18,446 nucleotides of DNA, taken from an uncultured Desulfobacterales bacterium (lineage in GTDB: Bacteria; Desulfobacterota; Desulfobacteria; Desulfobacterales; G020354645). Location of the stretch: NCBI GenBank assembly GCA_947259865.1, contig CAMYNZ010000074.1, positions 1-18,446 of the forward strand. Direction: 5' to 3'. Numbering within the stretch: position 1 is the stretch's first letter; the number at the start of each line of letters is the position of its first letter. The translations under genes and the position numbers were made by a program. Under the pieces are notes generated by a model. The model did no database searches. It was not told where the DNA came from and worked only from the letters and a program-made list of their open reading frames with translations. Positions 6,742 through 13,808 of the stretch are shown piece by piece.

Positions 6742-9700
6742 ATGGAAACGCCGCAGGAACAAGTGCTTAAGCCAGGTGATTTAGAGGGGCTGGTGCTTGA
6801 TAAATTTTTTGTGGACGCATTCAAACCCAAACTCTGTGATGAAAAGGATATCGCAGTTGTTAACTTTTTAGTTAAAAAAAGAGATCCTGCCAACGATTTG
6901 AGCAGCTATATCGCACAGGGGCAATTTGATTTGATCGATGTTGAGGCGTCATCTTCTCCAGACGAGGATGGAAATTATACCCTGCTGGTGGAAATGAACA
7001 GAAACCCTGAAATGTTCGATATAATGGATAACCTGCTTCACCATATCACCAATCTGGTAAATATTAAGCAGTGGCACTTCAAACCACAAGATCACGAGGA
7101 ATTCATTGTCTGGAACAAAGAAAATTTTATCAATACCGTTCCGCAAAGTCTAGAGGCTTATTTCGGCACTCAGGATGCCTATATCGATGAAGGTCTGACC
7201 GGTCCAGTGCCTGCCGGTGCTGAAACATCGGAATTTAACTATCTACTGCTTGGAAAAGTAATTGAGGAAAGAATTTCCAAAAGCAGCCAGGCGTATATCA
7301 AAGCATTTCAAAAACAGTTTAAGGTCATTATCAAAGGCAACCAAAACCTGATGCAACATATTGAGGACCTGAAATCCGACCACCAATACCTGCACCAGCA
7401 GCTTGAGCTTTACGAAAAACGCGAAAAAATGGCCCTGCTTCGAGAACAACAAGGGTTTAAACGCATTCGGTCATTGGAACATCAACTATCCCTTCTGGGT
7501 CCTTATGATGTTGAGAATTCTGAAATCGTGATCCCCAATGCCGGTGTTCCCGTCACCCTAAAAAGTGCTGAAATCTCTGATGCTTCCATCCAGCCCCAGG
7601 AGGATATGGGCACGGGCAGTGTTGATACAAACGCCGGGGGGCAGGTAATTTCTGATGGGGAGGACGTTTCCCAAAAATCTGGCGCTCAAGGAGATGCAGC
7701 AACCACTGAGGCCCCCGGAGCAGCGAAAGGGTCCACCGATAAAGAAGCCAGCGACAACATCGTTTTGGATATAGATACCTCTGCTGGAGATACGACCCAG
7801 TCGGAAGTGACAATTGATGACGACGGCAGGGCGGGAGCGGCTGATGAGGCGCCCGTGATTTCAAAGTCTCCAGCCGACCGCCAAAAAGATGCCGTTAAAA
7901 AACTCGTCGCCCAGGGCCTGGCTGCAGTCAAAAGTAAAGACTACAGTAAAGCTATTGTTTTTTTTACTCAAGTCACCGATTTGATTCCCAATGCCCGACG
8001 CAGTTTACTGAGGCTTGCCGTTTTGTATTACCGTCTCAAGGATTATGATGCAGCCCGGGAACATGCCCAGCGGGCGCTTAATTTAGGAGCAGAATCGGCC
8101 AAGCGCATCCTGGCTAAAATCGAAGATAAACAAACAGCAAGGGCGGATGAAACCGATTCGAAAGAACCCGTGGAATCACCCACCGAGGAAGCGATCATCT
8201 GGGCCACAGATGATTTTGATGAAGGTTTTACCGTTCCAGAAGATTCGGATGCTGCCCAAAACGCCGAAAGCGCTGATGATCAAGATGTAATAATATATGG
8301 GCAGACTGCCGGGGTAGGATCTGGTGAGGATTCCCGGCCCTTGGCTGACAACCAAAGACAAGAATCCACGCTGAGTGAAGACCCACCCTCAACCGAGACG
8401 GTCGTTTTGGATTTTGAAACCATGCAGGCTCTGGGATCTGACCTGCCGTCGGCAGCCAAACCAGAAGCAACCCCGGAAGCTGATATGGCCAAGGAGTACT
8501 TCTCTCAGGGATTGAAGGCCTTTGAACAAAAAGATTATCACAAAGCCATCGACTATTTCACCAAGGTCACCGAGTTATTACCAAGCGCACGTCGCAGTTT
8601 TATCCGGCTTGCGGCTTTGTATTATCGTCTAAAAGACTATAATACGGCGCGAATTCATGCCCACAAAGCCCTCGAGTTGGGATCCGCGTCTGCCAAACGG
8701 ATATTAGAAAAAATAGAAGCTAAACAATCTGCAGGCTCTGACAAACCAGCTGACATCGAATTTGCCGATACAGTATCTGAAATGCCCACTTTTGAAAACC
8801 TGGGCGGCGCCGGTTTGTCGGAGGATGCGGCTGAAATGACAGCAGGGGGATCCGGGACGTCGGTTCGTAAAAAGAAGGATTCTCAAGAGATTCGGGCGGC
8901 ACACGAACCACCGTCACCGGCAGTCGACAAAGATTCGCATCCAAAAGCGGGTAGTGCTAAGAAGTATTTTTCGCGGGGGGTGAGAGCTTTTGAACAAAAA
9001 AAATATCAGAAAGCGATTAAATATTTTACGCGGGTCACGCAGCTGTTACCGCAAGCTCCCCGTAGTTATATGCGACTGGCGGTGTTACATTACCGTCTCA
9101 AGGAATATGAAACTGCGCGCACCCATGCCCAGCAGGCGCTTGATTTAGGATCCGACTCCGCCCAGCGGATATTAGAAAAGATTGACAGCAAGCAGGCAGC
9201 GGGGGCTGACGCAGCGGCTTCAGAAGAAATTGCGGATAACCTGCCCGAGTTTCCGACCCTTGATATCATGGAATCAGATGATTTAATTGCCGCAGTCCAG
9301 GCCCCACCGGCTGGAGGACAGGCGGATCGACCAGCCCCAAGCACGGCCAGCAGCGAGGATGGTGACGACCAGGAACCTTCGGGTCAGCCAGATGAGCAGG
9401 ATTTAAAAACCTTTAAACTGGAATCTGCAACAGAAACCATCTCCCTTGATGCCGGCACATTTCTTTCTGCCGGTATCTCGCAGGGGTCTGAAAACGATAG
9501 CGATGCTTTTCCAAAAACAGACCCGGTCAGCGACTATTTTGCCCTGGGCTTGGCTGCCGCGGAACAGGAATCGTATCATAAAGCCATTGAGAACTTTACC
9601 AAGGTCACCGAACTATTGCCCGAAGCACCTGCCAGCTATCTCAATTTAGCGAACCTCTATCTTAAATTAAAAGATTACGAGCAGGCCAAAGAGTATGCCA

Positions 9701-9822
9701 AACGAGCCTCTGATTTAGGTTCGGAATCTGCCGTACGGATTTTAGAACAACTTGAGGCCAATCGGTGGGAAGCCTCCGCTATTTCCGCAAGCGACGCCAC
9801 CGCAGCCACTGCATCCGAATAA
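6742..9822 (+). CDS. Large protein with unknown N-terminal domain, coiled coil and four spaced 81-residue TPR-like modules
   Basis: A 1026-residue protein, apparently soluble: no signal peptide or membrane segment is visible. Residues 1-150 form a compact unrecognised domain (VLDKFFVDAFKPKL; NYTLLVEMNR; WHFKPQDHEEF). I recall only loosely similar uncharacterised proteins, some in phages, and do not rely on that. Residues about 168-252 form a long charged helix or coiled coil. Residues 265-383 are an acidic, Gly/Asp/Ala-rich linker. Four modules follow, each exactly 81 residues, at 384-464, 582-662, 738-818 and 928-1008, separated by acidic linkers of 117, 75 and 109 residues. Each module has the pattern G.....DY.KAI..FT.VT.L.P.A..S...LA.LY..LKDY..A..HA..AL.LGS.SA.RIL, which is two TPR-like helical hairpins. 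This suggests a scaffold with four peptide-binding sites on flexible tethers. The ribosome binding site is weak (ATTGG). It stands alone after its promoter. No function is claimed. Confidence 0.85.
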   Translation: METPQEQVLKPGDLEGLVLDKFFVDAFKPKLCDEKDIAVVNFLVKKRDPANDLSSYIAQGQFDLIDVEASSSPDEDGNYTLLVEMNRNPEMFDIMDNLLHHITNLVNIKQWHFKPQDHEEFIVWNKENFINTVPQSLEAYFGTQDAYIDEGLTGPVPAGAETSEFNYLLLGKVIEERISKSSQAYIKAFQKQFKVIIKGNQNLMQHIEDLKSDHQYLHQQLELYEKREKMALLREQQGFKRIRSLEHQLSLLGPYDVENSEIVIPNAGVPVTLKSAEISDASIQPQEDMGTGSVDTNAGGQVISDGEDVSQKSGAQGDAATTEAPGAAKGSTDKEASDNIVLDIDTSAGDTTQSEVTIDDDGRAGAADEAPVISKSPADRQKDAVKKLVAQGLAAVKSKDYSKAIVFFTQVTDLIPNARRSLLRLAVLYYRLKDYDAAREHAQRALNLGAESAKRILAKIEDKQTARADETDSKEPVESPTEEAIIWATDDFDEGFTVPEDSDAAQNAESADDQDVIIYGQTAGVGSGEDSRPLADNQRQESTLSEDPPSTETVVLDFETMQALGSDLPSAAKPEATPEADMAKEYFSQGLKAFEQKDYHKAIDYFTKVTELLPSARRSFIRLAALYYRLKDYNTARIHAHKALELGSASAKRILEKIEAKQSAGSDKPADIEFADTVSEMPTFENLGGAGLSEDAAEMTAGGSGTSVRKKKDSQEIRAAHEPPSPAVDKDSHPKAGSAKKYFSRGVRAFEQKKYQKAIKYFTRVTQLLPQAPRSYMRLAVLHYRLKEYETARTHAQQALDLGSDSAQRILEKIDSKQAAGADAAASEEIADNLPEFPTLDIMESDDLIAAVQAPPAGGQADRPAPSTASSEDGDDQEPSGQPDEQDLKTFKLESATETISLDAGTFLSAGISQGSENDSDAFPKTDPVSDYFALGLAAAEQESYHKAIENFTKVTELLPEAPASYLNLANLYLKLKDYEQAKEYAKRASDLGSESAVRILEQLEANRWEASAISASDATAATASE
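7891..9765 (+). repeat. Four dispersed 243-base repeat units inside the large gene
   Basis: Units at 7891-8133, 8485-8727, 8953-9195 and 9523-9765 each encode 81 residues with no length change. Units 2 and 3 look closest to each other; unit 4 is the most diverged near its end (ANRW for the usual K.AKQ). The linkers are not the same length. They share short recurring motifs: (I/V)xLDxxT at residues 340-346, 554-560 and 900-906, and the pair SEMPTFENLGG and PEFPTLDIMES just after modules 2 and 3. Duplication with linker divergence is the simplest reading. Confidence 0.8.
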
Positions 9823-9870
9823 GCCGCTTCCAGCCCGAATATGTCCCCCCCCTAAAATAACTTTTATTGT

Positions 9871-9899
9871 TTGAATTCTCCTTAAATTATGCCTATATT
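9871..9899 (+). promoter_or_regulatory. Sigma70-type promoter before the DJ-1/PfpI gene
   Basis: TTGAAT (9871-9876, four of six), a spacer of exactly 17 bases, and TATATT (9894-9899, five of six). The expected start is near 9906, so the transcript would have a leader of about 150 bases that carries the two short ORFs described below before reaching ATG 10058. Confidence 0.55.
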
Positions 9900-9948
9900 G
9901 GTCGAGTTTCTTGTTATCTTTCCGGCACCATCGTCAGGGGGGTCGTTG

Positions 9949-10020
9949 ATGAATTATGTTGCGATCTGCAAAATACCGGAGGCAGTTGATGGATCGCCGA
10001 ATTTCTGCGGACCGGATTGA
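9949..10020 (+). CDS. Possible 23-residue leader peptide
   Basis: A short frame starting ATG AAT TAT GTT, with AGGGGGG six bases upstream (9936-9942). The product MNYVAICKIPEAVDGSPNFC, then GPD, has two cysteines and no resemblance I recognise. It overlaps the next short ORF in another frame. It may be translated, or be chance in a purine-rich leader. Its position between a promoter and a DJ-1/PfpI gene makes a regulatory role possible. Confidence 0.25.
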   Translation: MNYVAICKIPEAVDGSPNFCGPD

Positions 10021-10042
10021 AAATATAGACGGCAATCTTTAA
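9989..10042 (+). CDS. Possible 17-residue leader peptide directly before the DJ-1/PfpI gene
   Basis: ATG at 9989 is preceded by a consensus Shine-Dalgarno GGAGG (9978-9982) with a six-base spacer. It encodes MDRRISADRIENIDGNL and stops at 10042, five bases before the AGAGG used by the DJ-1/PfpI gene. A ribosome finishing here would be placed to start the main gene, so translational coupling is possible. It overlaps the upstream 23-codon frame by 32 bases in a different frame. Too short for coding statistics. Confidence 0.3.
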   Translation: MDRRISADRIENIDGNL

Positions 10043-10057
10043 AAAAAGAGGCAAGCC

Positions 10058-10576
10058 ATGGAACTCTCAGGAAAAAAAGTTATCATTCCAGTGGAACAGA
10101 TGTTCAACGATCTTGAATTTTGGTACCCGTATTACCGGCTAAAAGAGGCCGGTGCTGACCTCACCGTGGTTGGTTCCGGATCCGCCGAAGAGTATTTTGG
10201 AAAGTCTGGCACATCGATAAAAGTCGACGCGAATGCAGACCAGGTCAACGTTTCCGAATATGATGGCATCGTCATACCGGGAGGATATGCACCCGATCAT
10301 ATGCGACGCTACCCGGAGATGATAGCGCTGGTAAAACATCTTTTTGAAGCGCACAAAACTGTGGCGGCAATCTGCCACGCCGGTTGGATGTTAGCTTCGG
10401 CCAAAATCCTGGACGGTCGCAAGGTGACATCATTTTTTGCGATCAAAGACGATTTAATCCATGCCGGTGCCAACTGGATCGATGAGGAAGTGGTTGTGGA
10501 CGGAAATTTGATTACCAGCCGCAAGCCGGATGATCTGCCGGCTTTCATGAAAGCGATTATCGCTGCGCTTGGATAA
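10058..10576 (+). CDS. DJ-1/PfpI family protein (YhbO/PfpI-like)
   Basis: A 172-residue protein spanning a single DJ-1/PfpI domain of normal length. The nucleophile elbow is visible as AAIC106-H107-AGW, after PGGYAPDHMRR. The N-terminal part (FNDLEFWYPYYRLKEAGADL) aligns with PfpI's FEDVEL.YPYHRLKEEG. In that alignment the glutamate that lies by the cysteine in PfpI (Glu12) is N17 here, a notable change. Family members have been reported as intracellular peptidases, glyoxalases or protein/nucleotide deglycases acting in stress defence; which applies is not readable. The ribosome binding site is AGAGG with six bases spacing. A promoter and two short leader ORFs lie upstream, and a universal stress protein follows on the same strand, which supports a stress role. 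Confidence 0.88.
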   Translation: MELSGKKVIIPVEQMFNDLEFWYPYYRLKEAGADLTVVGSGSAEEYFGKSGTSIKVDANADQVNVSEYDGIVIPGGYAPDHMRRYPEMIALVKHLFEAHKTVAAICHAGWMLASAKILDGRKVTSFFAIKDDLIHAGANWIDEEVVVDGNLITSRKPDDLPAFMKAIIAALG

Positions 10577-10584
10577 TTTTGTTA

Positions 10585-10606
10585 CGCTGGCATTCTGGAC
10601 CCAGCG
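10585..10606 (+). terminator. Small hairpin after the DJ-1/PfpI gene
   Basis: CGCTGG (10585-10590) pairs with CCAGCG (10601-10606) around a ten-base loop, starting nine bases after the stop. Only a weak AT-rich tail (GATTTAATGG) follows, so this is at best a poor terminator. Confidence 0.25.
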
Positions 10607-10621
10607 GATTTAATGGATTCA

Positions 10622-10635
10622 TAAAACCGGTTTTA
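10622..10635. promoter_or_regulatory. Perfect 14-base palindrome TAAAACCGGTTTTA upstream of uspA-like gene
   Basis: A fully symmetric 14-base site centred on CCGG, 41 bases before the universal stress protein start and outside its ribosome binding site. It has the form of an operator for a dimeric regulator. I found no clear -10/-35 pair beside it, and no second copy in the window. Confidence 0.35.
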
Positions 10636-10676
10636 GATGAAATTCAGTGTCATCGCGGGGAAGGAGGGATTATACT

Positions 10677-11069
10677 ATGAAGATTTTGGTTGGATACGAT
10701 GGTTCCAGTGTTGCAAAAGAAGCGCTGGCTTTGGCCAGGAGTCATGCGAAAACATTTACGGCCAGTGTCGATATTGTGACTTCAATGACCAAGGGTACTG
10801 AAAGCGAACGGGAAGACATCCAAAATGCTGAACGCGGCCTTGAGTATGCCAAAGGTCTTTTCATTGAGGAAAACATCTCATGTAACACCCATCTGCTTAT
10901 TCGTGGACTATCGCCGGGAGAGGATATCGTTGAGTTTGCCCGGGAAAACAAAGTTGATGAAATCATCGTCGGTGTTAAAAGAAGATCCAAAGTTGGCAAG
11001 ATCCTGTTGGGCTCTACGGCACAATATGTAATTTTAAAGGCGCATTGCCCGGTCGTTAGTGTAAAATAG
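10677..11069 (+). CDS. Universal stress protein, UspA family
   Basis: A 130-residue single-domain UspA protein. It opens MKILVGYDGSSVAKEALALA, the usual first strand and helix. It ends with the ATP-binding signature G-V-K-R-R-S-K-V-G-K-I-L-L-G-S-T-A followed by CPVVSVK, so it is likely of the ATP-binding type that dimerises in the cytoplasm under stress. The start is ATG 10677, set by AAGGAGGG at 10661-10668 with an eight-base spacer. An in-frame GTG at 10647 would add ten residues, but it lies upstream of this site and breaks the family N-terminus. It follows the DJ-1/PfpI gene on the same strand with a palindrome between them. Confidence 0.93.
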   Translation: MKILVGYDGSSVAKEALALARSHAKTFTASVDIVTSMTKGTESEREDIQNAERGLEYAKGLFIEENISCNTHLLIRGLSPGEDIVEFARENKVDEIIVGVKRRSKVGKILLGSTAQYVILKAHCPVVSVK

Positions 11070-11095
11070 TCTTTAGACCTGATGTCAATGCAATA

Positions 11096-12469
11096 TCAAT
11101 TTATAAGACTTTGTATCGGGGCAGGGATTCGACCGCCTAGCCGGATAAAGCGGTTGTCCCCCTGAGCATTGTTTACCGCAATAATGGTGGATTGACCCAA
11201 CAGACCACCGAAATGGGCGCTGTCGCCAACCCCTTTACCCGGAACCGGAATCAGTCGGGTTGCGGTGGTTTTTTTGTTGATAACCCCGATGGCCATCTCA
11301 TCTGCTATTATGGCGGCGAGGGTTTCCTCGGAAGTATCTCCCGGAATGGCGACCATGTCCAAACCCACTGAACAAACACTGGTGATGGCCTCAAGTTTTT
11401 CAAGCGTGAGATGGCCCGCCGCAGCCGCCTCGGAAATATTCAGATCTTCACTTACCGGCACGAATGCACCGCTCAAACCACCTACATGAGAGCTGGCAAA
11501 AGCACCTCCTTTTTTGACGGCATCATTCAGCAGGGCCAGTGCCGCCGTTGTTCCGGGCACGCCAATGCTCAATAGTCCAAGGCTCTGAAATATTTCTCCG
11601 ACACTGTCACCCACGTTGGGAGTTGGCGCAAGGGAGAGATCGGCAACCCCGAAACGGATCTTGAGATTTTCAGCGACCTCTTTGCCGATCAATTCACCCA
11701 CCCGGGTGACCTTGTATGCGGTCTGCTTGATAAGTTCTGAAATGCGGCCCAAATCAAGACGAGGATCGATATCCAGGGCCCGATCAATCGCTTTTTTCAC
11801 AACACCGGGACCGCTGACCCCAACATTTATGACGGCCTCCGGTTCACCAACGCCAAGATAGGCGCCTGCCATGAATGGAATGTCCTGGGGAATGTTGGCA
11901 AAAACGCACAGTTTCGCACAGGCGATACCGTCATGCTTGGACGAAAGGATTGCCGCCCGTTTGATTTTTTGGCCCATCAAATAAATGGCGTCCATATTGA
12001 TGCCGGCCTGGGTGGAAGCCACATTCACCGATGCGCAAACTCTTTGTGTTTCAGCCAGTGACTCGGGAATTGCATCTATTAATGCTCTGTCACCCTTGGC
12101 CATTCCTTTTTCCACAAGGGCTGAAAAACCACCGATAAAATCGACATTAACATCTTCTGCTGCTGTATTCATTGTCTTGGCAATCTCAATCATTTGAGTG
12201 GTTGAGAAAGGTGCGGCTAACACTGCGATAGGACTCACTGCAATACGTTTGTTAACAACCGGGATGCCATATTTATCGCCGATTTGATCACAGATGGTTA
12301 CCAGATTTCTAGCCAGCGTTGTAATTTTAGTGATGATGTTGTCCCGCAATTGATTGAGATCATGGCTGGCACAATCAAACAAATTAATCCCCAGGGTGAT
12401 TGTACGGACATCCAGGTTTTCGTTTTTGACCATCTCCAGGGTGGAAATAATTTCTCGATCACTCAACAT
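11096..12469 (-). CDS. UPF0210/PFL-family protein (DUF711)
   Basis: A 457-residue cytoplasmic protein covering the whole UPF0210 family length (about 450). Typical blocks are visible: ISTLEMVKNENLDVRTITLGINL near the start, NKRIAVSPI near residue 70, VDFIGGFSALVEKG, and glycine-rich segments such as GVSGPGVVKKAI and SVGLDMVAIPGDT. C-terminal GKGVGDSAHFGGLLG is also kept. The name PFL family comes from distant likeness to pyruvate formate-lyase, but the glycyl-radical motif is not recognisable here and the biochemical role is unknown. ATG 12469 has only a weak site (GGAAT). The upstream ACT protein gene ends 17 bases before it. The same pair, UPF0237/ACT then UPF0210, occurs in many bacteria, so the two probably work together, perhaps in amino-acid-responsive control. 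It ends 26 bases from the convergent UspA gene. Confidence 0.92.
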   Translation of the reverse strand: MLSDREIISTLEMVKNENLDVRTITLGINLFDCASHDLNQLRDNIITKITTLARNLVTICDQIGDKYGIPVVNKRIAVSPIAVLAAPFSTTQMIEIAKTMNTAAEDVNVDFIGGFSALVEKGMAKGDRALIDAIPESLAETQRVCASVNVASTQAGINMDAIYLMGQKIKRAAILSSKHDGIACAKLCVFANIPQDIPFMAGAYLGVGEPEAVINVGVSGPGVVKKAIDRALDIDPRLDLGRISELIKQTAYKVTRVGELIGKEVAENLKIRFGVADLSLAPTPNVGDSVGEIFQSLGLLSIGVPGTTAALALLNDAVKKGGAFASSHVGGLSGAFVPVSEDLNISEAAAAGHLTLEKLEAITSVCSVGLDMVAIPGDTSEETLAAIIADEMAIGVINKKTTATRLIPVPGKGVGDSAHFGGLLGQSTIIAVNNAQGDNRFIRLGGRIPAPIQSLIN

Positions 12470-12486
12470 AATTCATTCCGTTTTTC

Positions 12487-13041
12487 TCATATTCTGTTAA
12501 TCGCTTCGAAAATATTCCTGTGCTGGATACTGATCTCCAGCGCCAGGTCCTGGGCCTTTGATCTGAGATCATTATAGAAAGCTTGCTGATCGATGTCGGG
12601 TGGTACATCGACTTCATAGATCATGATATTGTTGAGAGGATCTTCACCGCCTTTAAATATGGCCTGCAGATGGGTCACATTGGCCCCGTAGCGCGCTATG
12701 ACTTCGGTAATTCCGGCAACCAGCCCCTTTCTATCCGGCCCCTTGGACGTAATGACAAACGGTTGGCCCTCTAAGGCATATGTATCGACAGTATTGTGCC
12801 GGAGGTGTCTGATAAAGGCCTGCAGATCCAGAGGATTGAGTTCCTGGTTGAGGTCTTTGTGGAGTCTTTCGGCGGTCTGGTCGGAGGGCAGGGCTACGAT
12901 GAATATGCCGCTGAATTCGGATTGCAGGATTGTTTGACTGACGTTTTCGATATTACAATCTTGCTCATAGAGTATGCGTGATATGCTGGCGATTATGCCC
13001 GGTCTGTCCGGCCCCAGTACCGAGATGATAACTTTTTCCAT
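12487..13041 (-). CDS. Tandem ACT-domain protein, GcvR-like
   Basis: A 184-residue protein of two ACT domains. Domain 1 begins VIISVLGPDRPGIIASISRILYEQDCNIENVSQ (residues 4-36); domain 2 begins FVITSKGPDRKGLVAGITEVIARYGANVTHL (about 94-124). The repeated GPDRxG.(I/V)A.I turn is where ACT domains bind amino acids. The arrangement matches GcvR, the glycine-cleavage repressor partner in E. coli, and the longer relatives of UPF0237. No DNA-binding domain is present. The start has a good Shine-Dalgarno (GAGAGGAG, 13049-13056) seven bases before ATG. It is the first gene of a two-gene unit with the UPF0210 gene. An inverted repeat CATTTTCA/TGAAAATG with a 19-base loop (13086-13120) lies upstream, possibly regulatory. 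Ligand unknown. Confidence 0.9.
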   Translation of the reverse strand: MEKVIISVLGPDRPGIIASISRILYEQDCNIENVSQTILQSEFSGIFIVALPSDQTAERLHKDLNQELNPLDLQAFIRHLRHNTVDTYALEGQPFVITSKGPDRKGLVAGITEVIARYGANVTHLQAIFKGGEDPLNNIMIYEVDVPPDIDQQAFYNDLRSKAQDLALEISIQHRNIFEAINRI

Positions 13042-13174
13042 CGGCAGGCTCCTCTCAGGAAATCTTGACGCAGGCCACCGTCTAACATTTTCATCGCAAA
13101 ATTCATCTGGATTGAAAATGGCTCATGGCCCGGTAAAAGTGCTTACCAGGCATTGGCCGAGATGGAAAATTGGG

Positions 13175-13465
13175 CTAGAATTGAAGCACCGCGGCCATGG
13201 CATCTTCGTATTTAGACTTCAAATCAGTACTGGCTGAATCTATCTCTTTTTTCTGGGGACCGTATTCAAGCGGGCACTCAGTTCTGAGTTGATCGATAAT
13301 GTGCTCCATATCGCTGATATTTTTATGGAGCGCCTCGATATTGGTCTGGATGTTCTGTGCATCCGTGCCTCTCAATCTGTCCACCTTACGTACCATATCA
13401 TACATCTTGGCTTTCCAGCCAATAAGCTCAACCTCTACGGAACGGCAATAATCTTTGACTTCCAT
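13175..13465 (-). CDS. Small coiled-coil protein of unknown function
   Basis: A 96-residue, mostly helical protein: charged heptad-like stretches run through residues 5-60, a helix break follows at TECPLEYGPQKKEID, then a last helix. There is one cysteine near the N-terminus (VKDYCRSVE) and one in the break. I have an impression of similar small proteins in other Desulfobacterota, but I do not know a family name. ATG 13465 is chosen because GGGAGGT lies four bases upstream (13470-13476); the longer frame to 13618 has no such site and reads unlike protein. It lies 343 bases after the TmcB-like gene on the same strand, with hairpins between, so it is likely transcribed separately, perhaps from the TTGACA site near 13535. 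Confidence 0.7.
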   Translation of the reverse strand: MEVKDYCRSVEVELIGWKAKMYDMVRKVDRLRGTDAQNIQTNIEALHKNISDMEHIIDQLRTECPLEYGPQKKEIDSASTDLKSKYEDAMAAVLQF

Positions 13466-13507
13466 GGGGACCTCCCTTTCAACTATCAAAAACAGTTCAC
13501 TTGATGC

Positions 13508-13537
13508 AATGTGCTGTCTATTGACCGACTCTGTCAA
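13508..13537 (-). promoter_or_regulatory. Weak promoter candidate for the small coiled-coil gene
   Basis: On the minus strand TTGACA (13532-13537) is a perfect -35, with CACATT (13508-13513, three of six) 18 bases on. The start would be near 13500, 35 bases before the ATG. The -35 is part of the inverted repeat ATTGAC-N7-GTCAAT, so a regulator could cover it. Confidence 0.3.
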
Positions 13538-13784
13538 TCGGCCGGCAATCAAAACGGGGAATCGACAACCGTTTTCCAGCACAGCGTTTTTAGACAATGG
13601 TGTGCGCCTCGGTGTCAATTCGGATATTCATCCATATCGACCCGAGGTCGGGTGACCTCTATGTTATTTAACTTAAATCCGTTTGGAACTATGTCAACCG
13701 GGAGATCTGGATATAATTCAGGGGCGGTGCCCTAACCCCTGAACTCGTCTCGACCCAAAATATGAAGCCCAATAAATCATCAGG

Positions 13785-13800
13785 CCCGCCGATAGGCGGG
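13785..13800 (-). terminator. GC hairpin after the TmcB-like gene
   Basis: CCCGCC-TATC-GGCGGG on the minus strand, a six-pair GC stem with a tetraloop, beginning eight bases after the stop at 13809. The following CCTGATGATTTATT has no solid T run, so it could be a weak terminator or a 3'-end protecting stem. Confidence 0.4.
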
Positions 13801-13808
13801 GTGCAAAA

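Larger units (their letters stand above)
13466..13808 (-). other. Structured gap between the TmcB-like and coiled-coil genes
   Basis: 343 bases with no supported gene. Three stem-loops are visible: CCCGCC/GGCGGG (13785-13800), TTCAGGGG/CCCCTGAA with an 11-base loop (13717-13743), and GAGGT/ACCTC with a 6-base loop (13644-13659). A further inverted repeat ATTGAC-N7-GTCAAT is at 13520-13538. Short frames on both strands here lack ribosome binding sites. Confidence 0.5.

Noticed and set aside
10647..10676. GTG start ten codons upstream for the UspA protein
   Set aside because: AAGGAGGG lies between this GTG and ATG 10677, and the UspA fold starts at MKILVGYDGS.
13466..13618. N-terminal extension of the small coiled-coil protein to 13618
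   Set aside because: The good ribosome binding site GGGAGGT is directly before ATG 13465, and the extension is not helical like the rest.
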